This document shows positions 17,486 to 28,100 of a stretch of DNA of 64,000 nt, in pieces. The first letter of the stretch is position 1. Each line of letters begins with the position of its first letter. A program made the position numbers and the translations under genes. The stretch covers positions 85,016 to 149,015 of the forward strand of contig NZ_CAMGYZ010000010.1 in the NCBI RefSeq assembly GCF_946151055.1, written 5' to 3'. Below the pieces are notes generated by a model. It was not told where the DNA came from. It did no database searches and saw nothing but the letters and a program-made list of their open reading frames with translations. Source of the DNA: Bacillus sp. Marseille-Q3570. GTDB lineage: Bacteria; Bacillota; Bacilli; Bacillales; Fictibacillaceae.

Positions 17486-18623
17486 GCGCCAAGACGGCCG
17501 TATCGGAATACGGAATCATGTCCTTATTTTACCCACGATCACTTGTGCGACACAGGCTGCCCAACGCATTACCGAACTAGTGGATGGGACCGTCACATTC
17601 ATCCACCAGCACGGCTGTGCACAAGTCGGGGCGGATTATGAACAAACCTTCCGTACTTATGCCGGGATCGGGAAAAATCCAAATGTGTATGGTGTTGTCG
17701 TTCTGGGGTTGGGATGTGAAACACATCAAGCAAGAAGCGTGGCGGATGATATCAGGGAAAGCGGAAAACCGGTCGAAGTCGTCTCGATCCAGGATCATGG
17801 CGGGACACTTTCTGCGATAGCCGAAGGGGCTAAGGTCGCTGTAAGAATGGTACAAGAAGCATCCATGGAACCGAAAGTGCCTTTTGATTTCAGTGAATTG
17901 ATCATAGGAACCGAATGTGGAGGATCAGATGCATGTTCAGGGCTATCAGCAAATCCGGCGGTCGGAAACGTAAGTGATATGATCGTCGATCGCGGTGGTA
18001 CAGCGATTCTTGCAGAAACGACTGAATTGATCGGGGCAGAACACCTGATTGCAGAGAGGGCGGTGGATGATCAAGTCTCAAAACGTGTCTATGAAGTTAT
18101 CGAGGCGATGGAAAACAGGGCAATCGGAATGGGGGTAGATATCCGGACAGGAAACCCGAGTCCTGGAAATGTCAAAGGCGGTTTATCCACATTGGAAGAA
18201 AAATCGCTTGGTGCCGCGACGAAAGCAGGAACCCGCGCCTTGCAAGAACTGGTCAATTATGCAGAACAGCCAACGAAAAAAGGCCTGGTCTGGATGGATA
18301 CCCCGGGCCATGATATCGAACAATTGACTGGGATGGTGGCAGGTGGGGCACAGATCGTCCTGTTTACAAGCGGGCGCGGGACACCCACCGGCTCTCCGAT
18401 TGCCCCGGTCATCAAGATATCGACAAATACGACGATGTACGAACGCATGGCTGAAAATGTCGATTTGAATGCCGGTACCATCATAGAAGGAAAAGAAACA
18501 GTGGATGAGGTCGGACAGAGGATCATGGATGAAATCACACTGACATGTGCTGGCAAGAGGACGAAATCGGAAATCCTGAAGCAGCATGACTTCGGAATCT
18601 GGAGAATCGGACCTACCTTTTGA
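17454..18623 (+). CDS. UxaA-family dehydratase, large subunit
   Basis: The 389-aa catalytic subunit of a split altronate/galactarate-type dehydratase. Motifs typical of the family: GYRRQDGRIGIRNHVLILP at the N-terminus, QHGCAQVGAD, GLGCETHQ, GTECGGSDACSGLSANPAVG and FTSGRGTPTGSPIAPVIK. The conserved Cys residues could bind an iron-sulfur or single Fe site. TTG 17454 is favoured because GAGGTGA lies 6 nt upstream; GTG 17445 is in frame but falls within that ribosome binding site. The overlap with the small subunit indicates coupling. Sulfolactate sulfo-lyase SuyB is a relative, but the neighbours favour a sugar acid. Confidence 0.85.
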   Translation: MTENRQLMGYRRQDGRIGIRNHVLILPTITCATQAAQRITELVDGTVTFIHQHGCAQVGADYEQTFRTYAGIGKNPNVYGVVVLGLGCETHQARSVADDIRESGKPVEVVSIQDHGGTLSAIAEGAKVAVRMVQEASMEPKVPFDFSELIIGTECGGSDACSGLSANPAVGNVSDMIVDRGGTAILAETTELIGAEHLIAERAVDDQVSKRVYEVIEAMENRAIGMGVDIRTGNPSPGNVKGGLSTLEEKSLGAATKAGTRALQELVNYAEQPTKKGLVWMDTPGHDIEQLTGMVAGGAQIVLFTSGRGTPTGSPIAPVIKISTNTTMYERMAENVDLNAGTIIEGKETVDEVGQRIMDEITLTCAGKRTKSEILKQHDFGIWRIGPTF

Positions 18624-18729
18624 TGATTGACTTCGTCATATGGGGATCAGTTTTAGAGTGAAATTTGTACATTTCGACAAGGAACTCGAGCAGAGTCTAT
18701 TGAATCGATGAAAAGGAAGGATGGTTGGA

Positions 18730-20190
18730 ATGGCAACAGAAACAATTGTAAAGGATTATCTGAACTATGTGGATGGTGAATGGATCAGCACGAAAACGAA
18801 CAAATCAGAAAAGAGCTATAATCCTGCAAATACGTCAGAGATTGTCGGGACGTACCAGCTTTCTTGTGAGGAGGATGTCGATAAGGCTGTCGAGGCTACC
18901 AAACAGGCCGGCAGAGGATGGAAAAAGCTGACGGGTGCCCAACGAGGAGAGTATTTGTATCGGGCAGCGAACATCCTTGAAAGCAGGATCGATGAAATCG
19001 CTGAAACGATGACGAAGGAAATGGGGAAGACCTTCCCTGAAGCCAAAGGGGAGACCGCTAGGGGGGTAGCGATTCTCCGTTATTATGCAGGTGAGGGGTT
19101 GAGAAGCGTCGGAGATGTCATTCCTTCTACCGATCCCGATGCGCTGATGTACACCACGCGCGTTCCACTTGGAGTGGTCGGAATCATTACTCCCTGGAAC
19201 TTCCCGGCAGCGATTCCGATTTGGAAAACAGCACCTGCCTTGATCTATGGAAATACAGTTGTTCTCAAACCAGCACAGGAAACGGCGGTCACGACGACAA
19301 AGGTGATGGAATGCTTCCATGAAGCCGGTTTGCCTAATGGAGTCGTCAATGTTGTAAATGGCAGAGGATCTGTCGTGGGACAGCGGATCATCGATCACCC
19401 TGATGTGAATGGGCTGACGTTCACAGGGTCGAATGTAACAGGGAAAAGGGTTGCAGAAGGCGCTGTGGCAAGAGGAGCGAAATTCCAGCTTGAAATGGGT
19501 GGAAAAAACCCTGTCATTATTGCGAATGACGCCAATCTGGAGCTTGCTGTGGAAGGGACGATCAGTGGTGGGTTACGTTCTACAGGGCAGAAATGCACAG
19601 CGACGAGCAGAGTGATCGTCCAATCCGAGGTGTACGATGAATTCAAAGAAAAACTGCTGGAAGAAGTGGAAAAATTGAAAATCGGGGATGGAAGTGAAGA
19701 AGGGACATGGATGGGCCCCAGTGTAAGCGAGTCTCAGCTGAACACCGTCCTCTCCTACATTCAAAAAGGGAAAGAAGAAGGTGCAAAACTGGTATTCGGC
19801 GGAAAGCGGCCAGACGGATTGGAAAATGGTTATTTTGTAGAACCGACCGTATTCGAGGATGTCGATTCCAGGATGACCATCGGCCAGGAAGAGATCTTTG
19901 GTCCAGTCCTTGCTTTGATCAAGGCGGATACTTTAGAGGAGGCGTTTGAACTGGCGAATGATGTCAAGTTTGGCTTGAGTGCTTCGATCTATACAGAAAA
20001 TATCAGTCATATCCTTGACTTTGTTGATGAAATCGAGGCGGGGCTGGTCCGTGTCAATGCAGAAACAGCCGGGGTCGAACTGCAAGCGCCATTCGGCGGG
20101 ATGAAGGAGTCGAGCTCTCATTCCCGTGAACAAGGACAAGCAGCAAAAGAGTTCTTTACATCCACCAAAACCGTATTCATCAAACGATAA
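18730..20190 (+). CDS. 2-oxoglutarate-semialdehyde dehydrogenase (ALDH family)
   Basis: NAD(P)+-dependent aldehyde dehydrogenase of 486 aa, probably oxidising 2-oxoglutarate semialdehyde to 2-oxoglutarate as the last Weimberg step. ALDH features in order: [18 protein letters not shown], the Rossmann [11 protein letters not shown], the general-base Glu in LEMGGKNP and the catalytic Cys in TGQKCTATS, and the C-terminal [12 protein letters not shown] 18730 is preferred because GGAAGG at 18715 is correctly spaced; ATG 18721 touches it. The specific substrate is inferred from the dehydratases beside it. Confidence 0.85.
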   Translation: MATETIVKDYLNYVDGEWISTKTNKSEKSYNPANTSEIVGTYQLSCEEDVDKAVEATKQAGRGWKKLTGAQRGEYLYRAANILESRIDEIAETMTKEMGKTFPEAKGETARGVAILRYYAGEGLRSVGDVIPSTDPDALMYTTRVPLGVVGIITPWNFPAAIPIWKTAPALIYGNTVVLKPAQETAVTTTKVMECFHEAGLPNGVVNVVNGRGSVVGQRIIDHPDVNGLTFTGSNVTGKRVAEGAVARGAKFQLEMGGKNPVIIANDANLELAVEGTISGGLRSTGQKCTATSRVIVQSEVYDEFKEKLLEEVEKLKIGDGSEEGTWMGPSVSESQLNTVLSYIQKGKEEGAKLVFGGKRPDGLENGYFVEPTVFEDVDSRMTIGQEEIFGPVLALIKADTLEEAFELANDVKFGLSASIYTENISHILDFVDEIEAGLVRVNAETAGVELQAPFGGMKESSSHSREQGQAAKEFFTSTKTVFIKR

Positions 20191-20200
20191 CCATTGATCT

Positions 20201-20229
20201 GAAGGGTCGTCTTACAGTCGACCCTTTTC
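20201..20229 (+). terminator. Intrinsic terminator after semialdehyde dehydrogenase
   Basis: Stem AAGGGTCG/CGACCCTT with a 9-nt loop followed by TTTTC. It splits the cluster, although the next gene starts only 26 nt later and may also be reached by read-through. Confidence 0.6.
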
Positions 20230-20254
20230 ATATATTGAGAAAGGAGAAAGGATA

Positions 20255-21187
20255 ATGAAATCTGTCACATTTTATAATGGCCCAGCTCTTAAATTAGGTC
20301 TCCTGACATCAAAAGGGATCCTGGATATCGAGGAGGCTGGTAATTATTTCTCCATCGAAGTGCCGACTGATGTACGGGGACTGATAGAAGCAGGCGAAAT
20401 TGAAAAGGAGGCGATCAGGCTCGTCATCGATAAAGCATCGGTCTCTGATCGCTCGTTTTTTCATAATGATGAGGAGGTTGACTTCGGGCCATGTGTCGAT
20501 CAGCCTGAAAAAATCCTATGTATTGGATTGAATTACCGGAAACATGCAGAGGAATCCAAGATGCCTATTCCGACTACGCCGATTGTCTTCAGTAAATTCG
20601 CGAATGCACTTACCGGTCATCGATCAGCCATCCAGCTTCCGGAACAGGCTGAGAAGGTCGACTATGAAGCCGAACTTGTCATCGTCATGAAAAAGGAAGC
20701 GAAGGACATCAGTAAAGAAGAGGCACGCTCCTATGTGTATGGCTATTGCACGGGGAACGATATCTCTGCGAGGGATCTCCAGTTCAAGACAGGTCAATGG
20801 TTGATCGGAAAGACGTGTGACGGGTTCTGTCCAATCGGCCCTGTGCTGCATAGTGATGAAGAGATCGAAGACCCGAATGATCTTGCAATCAAGACAATCG
20901 TCAATGGAGAAGTCCGCCAGCAATCAACTACAGCGGACATGATCTTCAATTGTGAGGAAATCATCGCATACCTTTCACAGCATATGACATTGAAGCCCGG
21001 GGACATCATCATGACAGGGACACCTGAAGGCGTCATCATGGGGCATCCTGAAGACAACCAATCCTGGTTGGAAGAGGAGGACGAAGTGATTGTGGAAATT
21101 GAGAAACTAGGAAAATTGCAAAATGCTTTTTATCAGAAAAAGGTTGAAAACCGAACAGCGGACAAGCTCCCAAAAATACCCCTATAA
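20255..21187 (+). CDS. Fumarylacetoacetate hydrolase-family protein
   Basis: A 310-aa FAH-fold metalloenzyme, distinct from the KdaD-like protein at 16241. It has the classical core GLNYRKHAEE, VDYEAELVIVMKK (metal-binding Glu pair), YGYCTGNDISARDLQ and TGTPEGVIMG. Such proteins hydrolyse acylpyruvates or decarboxylate/hydrate beta-keto acids. In this setting it could cleave a 2,4-diketo-3-deoxy acid or act on a deoxy sugar-acid intermediate. AAGGAGAAAGG precedes ATG 20255. Family certain, reaction uncertain. Confidence 0.85.
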   Translation: MKSVTFYNGPALKLGLLTSKGILDIEEAGNYFSIEVPTDVRGLIEAGEIEKEAIRLVIDKASVSDRSFFHNDEEVDFGPCVDQPEKILCIGLNYRKHAEESKMPIPTTPIVFSKFANALTGHRSAIQLPEQAEKVDYEAELVIVMKKEAKDISKEEARSYVYGYCTGNDISARDLQFKTGQWLIGKTCDGFCPIGPVLHSDEEIEDPNDLAIKTIVNGEVRQQSTTADMIFNCEEIIAYLSQHMTLKPGDIIMTGTPEGVIMGHPEDNQSWLEEEDEVIVEIEKLGKLQNAFYQKKVENRTADKLPKIPL

Positions 21188-21229
21188 CCGTTTCAAAAAA
21201 TCGTTTAAATTGGACAGGAGTGTAGTAGA

Positions 21230-22138
21230 ATGGCGCGATTTCACGGATTGATTCCACCTGTACCGACAATCGTCGATGAAAAAAATCAGATTGATACAGA
21301 GGGGACGAAAGTTGTCATCGACCAGCTGATCGATGAAGGTGTCAACGGATTGTTGTTCCTCGGTACTTTAGGGGAGTTCACCCAATTAAGCATGGATGAG
21401 CGGAAAAAGGTTGCAGAGATTGCGATTGAGCTAGTAGATGGACGCGTGCCTGTGATCATCGGTACGGGGAGCACGAATACACGTGAAGCGATTCGGTTAA
21501 GTAGTCACAGCGAAACCATCGGTGCGGATGGGATCATTGTCATCAACCCGTATTATACCCCTTTGAGTGAAGAACACCTTCTCTATCATTATGAATCGAT
21601 CGGTAATACGATCGGGCTTCCTTTGCTTCTCTATAATTTTCCGGCATTCACCGGGCAAGACTTGAATCCGAATTTCATCAAGAAGCTGGTTGAGAAGGTT
21701 CCAACGATAGCAGGGATCAAGGACACTGTAGAGTCGGTTGCCCATATAAGGGAAGTCTTGTTGCAGGTGAAGAAGGAACACCAGGATTTTTCGGTGTTTT
21801 GCGGGTATGATGATCACTTGCTTCCAACGTTGACAGCAGGAGGGGATGGGGGGATCTGTGCAAGCGGAAATTTTGTGCCGCATTTAGCCCTCGGATTATT
21901 GGAAGCTTTCAAAAACCAGGATTTTCAACAAATGGTCGAATATCATCAACGATTACTAACGATTCCGCAAATCTACAACCTGGACACACCTTTCGCAAAT
22001 GTGATCAAGGAAGCGATGAAACTAAGCGGAATGGAAATCCCTGCACATGTCCTTCCCCCTGCAAGATCCTTAACGGAAAGCAAGAAAACGGAATTGATCG
22101 AAGTCCTTCAGGGGATCGAACTTTTTTCAGTAAAGTAA
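21230..22138 (+). CDS. DHDPS/NAL-family lyase or dehydratase for 2-keto-3-deoxy acids
   Basis: Class I aldolase-type TIM barrel of 302 aa. The Schiff-base lysine is Lys164 in AGIKDT, the catalytic tyrosine is Tyr135 in LYNFP, and GTLGEF matches the GTTGE substrate loop. Family members in sugar-acid clusters split 2-keto-3-deoxy-pentonates/hexonates (YagE/YjhH, KdgA) or dehydrate 2-keto-3-deoxy-glucarate (KdgD). With xylonate-type dehydratases nearby, a KDG/KDX aldolase is likely, giving pyruvate plus an aldehyde. A GACAGGAG ribosome binding site precedes ATG 21230. Confidence 0.85.
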   Translation: MARFHGLIPPVPTIVDEKNQIDTEGTKVVIDQLIDEGVNGLLFLGTLGEFTQLSMDERKKVAEIAIELVDGRVPVIIGTGSTNTREAIRLSSHSETIGADGIIVINPYYTPLSEEHLLYHYESIGNTIGLPLLLYNFPAFTGQDLNPNFIKKLVEKVPTIAGIKDTVESVAHIREVLLQVKKEHQDFSVFCGYDDHLLPTLTAGGDGGICASGNFVPHLALGLLEAFKNQDFQQMVEYHQRLLTIPQIYNLDTPFANVIKEAMKLSGMEIPAHVLPPARSLTESKKTELIEVLQGIELFSVK

Positions 22139-22186
22139 TAGATAGCCTTATCAATTTATCAAATGGATGAAATGGGGGGAATCCAT

Positions 22187-23335
22187 ATGAAAATAGTAGA
22201 CTATGAACTATTCCAGGTACCACCACGTTGGTTGTTCCTGAAAATAGTAACCGATGAAGACCTCGTAGGATGGGGCGAACCGATCGTAGAGGGAAGGGCC
22301 AGGACAGTCAAAACAGCTGTGGAAGAACTGATGGATGGATTGATCGGCAAGGATCCGCTTCGGATTGAAGATCATTGGAACCTGTTATACCGATCAGGCT
22401 TTTATCGAGGCGGGCCGATCCTGATGAGTGCGCTGTCAGGGATCGACCAGGCTTTATGGGACATTAAAGGGAAATATCATCATGCGCCTGTCCATCAATT
22501 GATGGGAGGGCTGTGCAGGGATTCGATCCGTGTGTATACATGGATCGGAGGCGACAGGCCTTCTGATGTAGGTGATGCGGCGTGGAGAGCAGTATCCTCA
22601 GGCTTTACAGCCATCAAAATGAATGGGACAGAAGAACTCCAATACATCGATTCATACACGAAAATCGATGAAGCTGTGGCGAGGGTTGCTGCAGTGAGAG
22701 AGGCCGTCGGAGGTGATGTCGGGATCGGGATAGACTTCCATGGACGAGTCCATAAACCGATGGCAAAGGTTCTTGTGAAGGAGTTAGAGCCATATCGACC
22801 GATGTTCATTGAAGAGCCTGTCCTCCCTGAAAATAATGAAGCATTGAAAGAAGTGGCTAAACATACTTCGATTCCCATCGCAACGGGGGAAAGGATGTTT
22901 TCCAGGTGGGATTTCAAATCTCTCCTGGCTGAGGGGTCCGTCGATATCATACAGCCCGACTTGTCCCATGCAGGCGGGATCACCGAGACGAAAAAGATCG
23001 CAGGGATGGCTGAAGCGTTCGACGTCGCCCTTGCCCCGCACTGCCCTTTAGGTCCGATTGCATTGGCTTCTTGTCTACAGGTCGATGCCACATGCCATAA
23101 TGCATTCATACAAGAACAAAGCCTCGGGATCCATTACAACAAGGAAAATGATCTTCTTGATTATATGGCTGATCGCACAGTATTCGATTACATGGATGGT
23201 CATGTCAAAATACCGGATGGTCATGGGTTAGGTATTGAAATCAATGAAGAATATGTTCGGAAAAGATCTCAAAGCGGTCATGATTGGAAAAATCCTGTTT
23301 GGCGTCATAAGGATGGAAGTATCGCAGAATGGTGA
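22187..23335 (+). CDS. dgoD: D-galactonate dehydratase
   Basis: Enolase-superfamily enzyme that dehydrates D-galactonate to 2-keto-3-deoxy-D-galactonate. The 382-aa product is the same length as E. coli DgoD and very similar along its whole length ([103 protein letters not shown]). The metal-ligand Asp/Glu/Glu and the catalytic His pair are within these motifs. ATG 22187 follows GGGGGGAA; an upstream ATG at 22163 is unlikely. It overlaps the opening of the kinase frame. Confidence 0.94.
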   Translation: MKIVDYELFQVPPRWLFLKIVTDEDLVGWGEPIVEGRARTVKTAVEELMDGLIGKDPLRIEDHWNLLYRSGFYRGGPILMSALSGIDQALWDIKGKYHHAPVHQLMGGLCRDSIRVYTWIGGDRPSDVGDAAWRAVSSGFTAIKMNGTEELQYIDSYTKIDEAVARVAAVREAVGGDVGIGIDFHGRVHKPMAKVLVKELEPYRPMFIEEPVLPENNEALKEVAKHTSIPIATGERMFSRWDFKSLLAEGSVDIIQPDLSHAGGITETKKIAGMAEAFDVALAPHCPLGPIALASCLQVDATCHNAFIQEQSLGIHYNKENDLLDYMADRTVFDYMDGHVKIPDGHGLGIEINEEYVRKRSQSGHDWKNPVWRHKDGSIAEW

Positions 23336-23367
23336 TGGACAAACAGAATGAGAGGCAGGTGGAAGCT

Positions 23368-24312
23368 TTGGATCTCATAACGATCGGTGAAACGATGGTA
23401 TTATTCGAACCATTTGATGATGGGACCATCCAATATTCCGGCGCATTCCATAAAAGGATTGGAGGAGCAGAATCGAATGTAGCGATTGGATTAAGCAAAC
23501 TTGGTCATTCTGTATCCTGGGTCAGCAGACTTGGAGATGACCCATTCGGCCGCTATATTCATGCATATGTCCGAGGCGAAGGAGTCGATGTAAGCCAGGT
23601 GAAGTTCGATTCGAGCGCCTCGACCGGAATCTATTTCAAAGAAAAAGGGAGCTTCAATCAGACCCTTGTCCATTATTATCGTAAACAGTCTGCAGCCAGT
23701 AACATGAAACCTGGGGATCTTGAGGAAGGATTGATCAAGAAGGCGAAATACCTTCATATAACTGGAATCACACCTGCTCTCAGTACGAGTTGCCATCAAA
23801 CCATCCTTCATGCAGTCAAGGTAGCGAAGGAAAACGGAGTGAAGATCATTTTCGACCCGAACCTACGGAAGAAAGTATGGGGCGAGGTTGATTATATTCC
23901 GATCATGAAAGAGCTGATCAGACAATCGGATTATTTCCTTCCTGGAACAGAGGAGTTGCATGATTTATTCCCCAAAAGGAATGTAAAAGGGATCATTGAA
24001 GAACTGTTGGATCAGGTGGAGGCGGTAGTCCTGAAAAAAGGTGCTGAAGGTGCTTCCTATCATACGAAGGAGGAATCCTCTGAAGTCAACGGCTATCCGA
24101 ATGACCAGGTGAAAGATCCTGTTGGTGCGGGAGATGGATTCGCAACCGGCTTCATCTCTGGATTACTCGATGGACTCACCCTCTATGATTCCATTAAGAG
24201 GGCAAATTTGATCGGTTCTATGGTGACCATGGTGAAAGGTGATTGTGAAGGGCTGCCTTCCAGGAAAGAGCTGTTAAGTTTCACGAAAAATACGAGAGAT
24301 GTTCAAAGGTAG
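23368..24312 (+). CDS. kdgK: 2-keto-3-deoxy-gluconate/galactonate kinase (PfkB family)
   Basis: Phosphorylates 2-keto-3-deoxygluconate or its galacto-epimer at C6, feeding the aldolase at 24322. PfkB/ribokinase features: GGAESNVAIGLSKLG near the N-terminus, an NP-type substrate loop FDPNLRKKVW, and the ATP/anion-hole motif DPVGAGDGFATGF. The frame is open from ATG 23329 or 23335, overlapping the dgoD stop; TTG 23368 is preferred because it yields the family N-terminus MDLITIGETMVLFEP, about 314 aa, with AGGCAGGTGG upstream. The start remains uncertain by 11-13 residues. Confidence 0.88.
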   Translation: MDLITIGETMVLFEPFDDGTIQYSGAFHKRIGGAESNVAIGLSKLGHSVSWVSRLGDDPFGRYIHAYVRGEGVDVSQVKFDSSASTGIYFKEKGSFNQTLVHYYRKQSAASNMKPGDLEEGLIKKAKYLHITGITPALSTSCHQTILHAVKVAKENGVKIIFDPNLRKKVWGEVDYIPIMKELIRQSDYFLPGTEELHDLFPKRNVKGIIEELLDQVEAVVLKKGAEGASYHTKEESSEVNGYPNDQVKDPVGAGDGFATGFISGLLDGLTLYDSIKRANLIGSMVTMVKGDCEGLPSRKELLSFTKNTRDVQR

Positions 24313-24321
24313 GAATCCATC

Positions 24322-24924
24322 ATGTTAATTGATAAATTGAAGAAAGACAAAGTTGTCGTCATTTTTCGGAATGTGCCTCAGGTTGAATTGAGGGGTATGG
24401 TCGACCTTCTGCTCAAACAAGGATTGAATATCATGGAAGTTACTCTGGACAGCCCAGGAGCACTGGACTCCATCCATTCGTTGAAGAAGGAGTATGGAGA
24501 TGAGATCGTCCTTGGCGCAGGAACGGTCACTACCGTTGATGCGGTCAAGGCTGCACAGGAGTCAGGGGCCGAGTTCATCATCTCACCCCATGTTGATCGA
24601 CAGGTCATACATGCTGCTAAAGAGAAAGGTTTGTATAGCATTCCTGGCGCGATGACACCGACTGAAATATATCATGCCGACTCCGCAGGGGCAGATATGA
24701 TCAAAATTTTTCCGGCATCTACTTTGGGTCCTGACTATATCAAACAATTGCGCGGACCTTTCTCAAACCTATCCTATATGGCGACAGGCGGGGTGAATGA
24801 GCATAATGCTGATGCGTTCCTGAAAAGTGGAGCTGCTGTATTGGGAATCGGATCAGCATTGACGAAGCTTGGAGATAAAGATGTTGAGGCATTCATCAAG
24901 AAATTGAAATCAATCCATATATGA
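24322..24924 (+). CDS. eda: KDPG/KDPGal aldolase
   Basis: Cleaves 2-keto-3-deoxy-6-phospho-gluconate or -galactonate to pyruvate and glyceraldehyde 3-phosphate. The 200-aa protein has the class I aldolase signature with Schiff-base Lys128 in MIKIFPAS, the catalytic Glu39 in IMEVTLDS, GAGTV in the phosphate-binding half and GGVNEHNA near the C-terminus. It closes the sugar-acid cluster, 9 nt after the kinase, and is followed by a terminator. Confidence 0.93.
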   Translation: MLIDKLKKDKVVVIFRNVPQVELRGMVDLLLKQGLNIMEVTLDSPGALDSIHSLKKEYGDEIVLGAGTVTTVDAVKAAQESGAEFIISPHVDRQVIHAAKEKGLYSIPGAMTPTEIYHADSAGADMIKIFPASTLGPDYIKQLRGPFSNLSYMATGGVNEHNADAFLKSGAAVLGIGSALTKLGDKDVEAFIKKLKSIHI

Positions 24925-24959
24925 GATATATCCGAGAGCCAATGATAAAAATGACTTAA

Positions 24960-24992
24960 AAGCGCTGCTGTTCACCCAGCAGGCTTTTTTTA
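24960..24992 (+). terminator. Terminator of the sugar-acid cluster
   Basis: Stem CTGCTG/CAGCAG with loop TTCACC, followed by GGCTTTTTTTATTTT. Confidence 0.85.
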
Positions 24993-25070
24993 TTTTCATA
25001 GGGTAACGACAATCCCTTTTTGAAATATTTAAAGAATAACTTAATTTCCCCTTAAATATACTACTTATTG

Positions 25071-25099
25071 TTGTTTGCGTAATACAAAAGTATTACAAT
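25071..25099 (+). promoter_or_regulatory. Promoter of RND pump with embedded operator palindrome
   Basis: TTGTTT (25071) and TACAAT (25094) are 17 bp apart. The spacer holds the inverted repeat GTAATAC-AAAA-GTATTAC (25079-25096), a typical layout for a TetR- or MarR-type repressor site. No such regulator is adjacent. Confidence 0.6.
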
Positions 25100-25151
25100 A
25101 GACCTTATTAATGGAAAAATATGAAAAATGTATGGGTTTGGGGGAGAACAA

Positions 25152-28100
25152 ATGAGGTTGCTTCAGTTATTTTTGAAACGTAAGATCATTGTTGGATTAT
25201 TATTTGTTTTTGTACTTATTACAGGCAGCTTTGCAACCATGAAGCTGGATAAAGAACTGATGCCTCCGGTTGACTTTGATGGAGCATTTGTAGATGTCAT
25301 GGCTGGAGAAATGAATGCCTTTGAAGTGGAACGCTTGATTACAAACCCGATTGAACAAAGGCTTTCGGGTATTGAGGGAGTCGAGGAAATCAATTCGACG
25401 ACCAACATCGGGAGAGTCAGCTTCGAACTTGCTTTTGAAAGCGGGCGTGGAGACGATGTCTTCCGAGAGGTCGAATCTACACTCAATGCCATGCAGCCGG
25501 AGTTGCCAGGTGTAGAAGACGTACATGCGATGAAGTTTTCGACAAACCAGCCGTTTGAATTTTATATGTCTCTATCAAATGGTTCAATGGAAGAGATGAC
25601 GAAGTTTGCGAAAGAAACACTCAAGCCGCGTCTTGAGGAATTACCTGAGGTCCGTGAAGTGGATTTCATGGGACTTGAAGAAAAAGAAGTACTCGTTGAA
25701 CTCGACCGTGCTAAGTTACTAGAATACCAGTTGGATCCTTCACAAATCATGGGCTTGATCCAAAGCGAGAACGCTGAATCTTCACTCGGAGAATTGAGTG
25801 ATGATGAAAACCGGCCGACTTTACGGTGGGATACGGCTTTCACAAATGTAGATGACTTGAAGAACCTACATATCCCAACAGCTGACGGCATTGAAACACT
25901 GGATACCTTTGCTGATATCAAACTTCAAGCTTCGGAAAACACATCTTCTGTTTGGAAGGATGGATCCGACGAGTTTATTTTTGTCCAAGTTGGACGCGTA
26001 GCAGATGTCACGCAAATCGAGATGGCTGAAGCTGTCCGAGCAGAAGTTTCTAAGATCCGCGAAGATAACGAGGTGCAGGGATTCAACCTTGACGAAGTCG
26101 TGGCACAGGCAGATTATGTAGAAGACGCGATCAGCGGCGTTACGGACAACATCATCATTGGGGCGATTGTCGCTTTAGTGATCCTTTTGCTCTTTTTACG
26201 AAATATCAGAGCGACGATCATCATCGGTCTTTCGATTCCGACATCGGTATTACTTACATTTTTATCGATGTGGCTGTTGAATTACAGCTTCAACATGCTC
26301 AGCCTGATCGCTCTTGGACTCGGGATCGGGATGATGGTTGATTCATCTATTGTCATCCTGGAATCGATTTACAGGAAAAAGGAACAAGGTTTTGAAAATG
26401 TGCAGGCTGTATTGGAAGGAACAAGAGAGGTTGCTACAGCTGTTTTTGCATCGATGCTGACGACCATTGTCGTGTTTTTGCCGATCGGCTTGATGGGTGG
26501 AGAAGTCGGTAAATTCATGATCATTCTTTCTGTGGTCATCGCTGTTACGCTGATAAGTTCAGTGATCATTGCCTTCACGCTGATTCCGACGCTTTCTGAG
26601 AATTTTTTACGATTGAAAAAGAAGAAAGAGCATCAAAAAGAAAATCTTCTCATTAGAAAATATGGAAGCACAGTTGCATGGATGTCTAAGAAAAAACGGA
26701 ACCGATTCGGTATGATTGGATTGTTTTTCTTGATACTTGTAAGCTCATTATTTTTAGTGACGAAAATCCCGATGACGATCATGCCGGATATGTATAATCG
26801 TTATTCGGAAGTCATGATCAATTTGGAACCTGGGGTTTCATTGGATGATCGCAGGGAAGTGGTCGAGGAGTTGAGCGAGCGTTTATCCTCGATTCAGGAT
26901 GTGGATAGTCATTACGTCATCGATAGTGGAAACTTCTTTTTCCTATTAATCAACATGACGAAAGATGATGCTGTTACCCGAGAGCAGGCTGATGTAAATG
27001 AAGATATATTGAACTCCCTTCGCGAATTGTCGGATAGCCATCCGGTTAAAAATGTCGCTGATGTCATGTCAGCTGGCGGTGGTTCTCCTGTACAGATCAA
27101 TGTCAAAGGGGAGAATTTTGAGGATTTACGTTTGATAACAGACGATTTGACGGCTGAATTGAGCAAGATTGATGGAATCGTCGGCGTCACAAGTACAAAT
27201 GAACGTCAATCTCTGGAACAAAGAATCGTGTTGAAGCAGGATGTCATTGAAGACGATGGTTTGACCTCACAACAGATCAAACAATCCATCGAGCAATTAT
27301 CGATGGTAATGCCAATCGGCGAAATGAATACTGAAGGCGAAATTGTGCCGATCAAATTAGGAATCAATGAGAAGCTGACTACCCAGGCAGATCTTCTTGA
27401 TTTGGAGATCCCTACGGCTGCAGGAATGAAGAAACTATCTAACTATGTGGAGCTTGAATCAGCAGAGGTTCCTAATCAGATTTCACATCTGGATGGCGAA
27501 CGCTTCGTAACGATCCAGGCGGATATTGAAGGGCGTGACCTTGGTGCCATCAACCGAGACGTGCAAAAAGTGATCGACTCTTATGATTCCTCATCAGGTT
27601 ATACAGTAGCCACTGCGGGAGATTTAGAGCAGCAGCAGGAATTGATTCAAGAGATGCTTATGATCCTGGCTATTGCGATTTTCCTAGTGTATGTGGTCAT
27701 GGCGATCCAGTTCAACAATCTTTCGCATCCGCTTGTCGTCATGTCAGTGATTCCAATGACCGTAGTAGGTGTCATCCTCGGCTTGTTCATTACACAAAGC
27801 GAGCTGAGTACGATGTCGGGCATGGGAATCATCATGCTCATTGGAATTGTGTTGAACAATGCGATTTTGCTGATCGATCGTACGAAACAGTTGCGGAATG
27901 CAGGCTATAATGCGGCTGAAGCACTTATTGAGGCTGGTAAAAATCGTATGCGTCCAATCTTCATGACGACCTTGACGACAGCTGGGGCAATGATGCCGTT
28001 AGCTTTTGCTACCGGGGCCTCTGGTAATTATCAGGCGCCGCTTGCAATCGTCGTCATTTCTGGCTTGTTGTTTGCGACGATGATTACGCTCGTCTTGATT

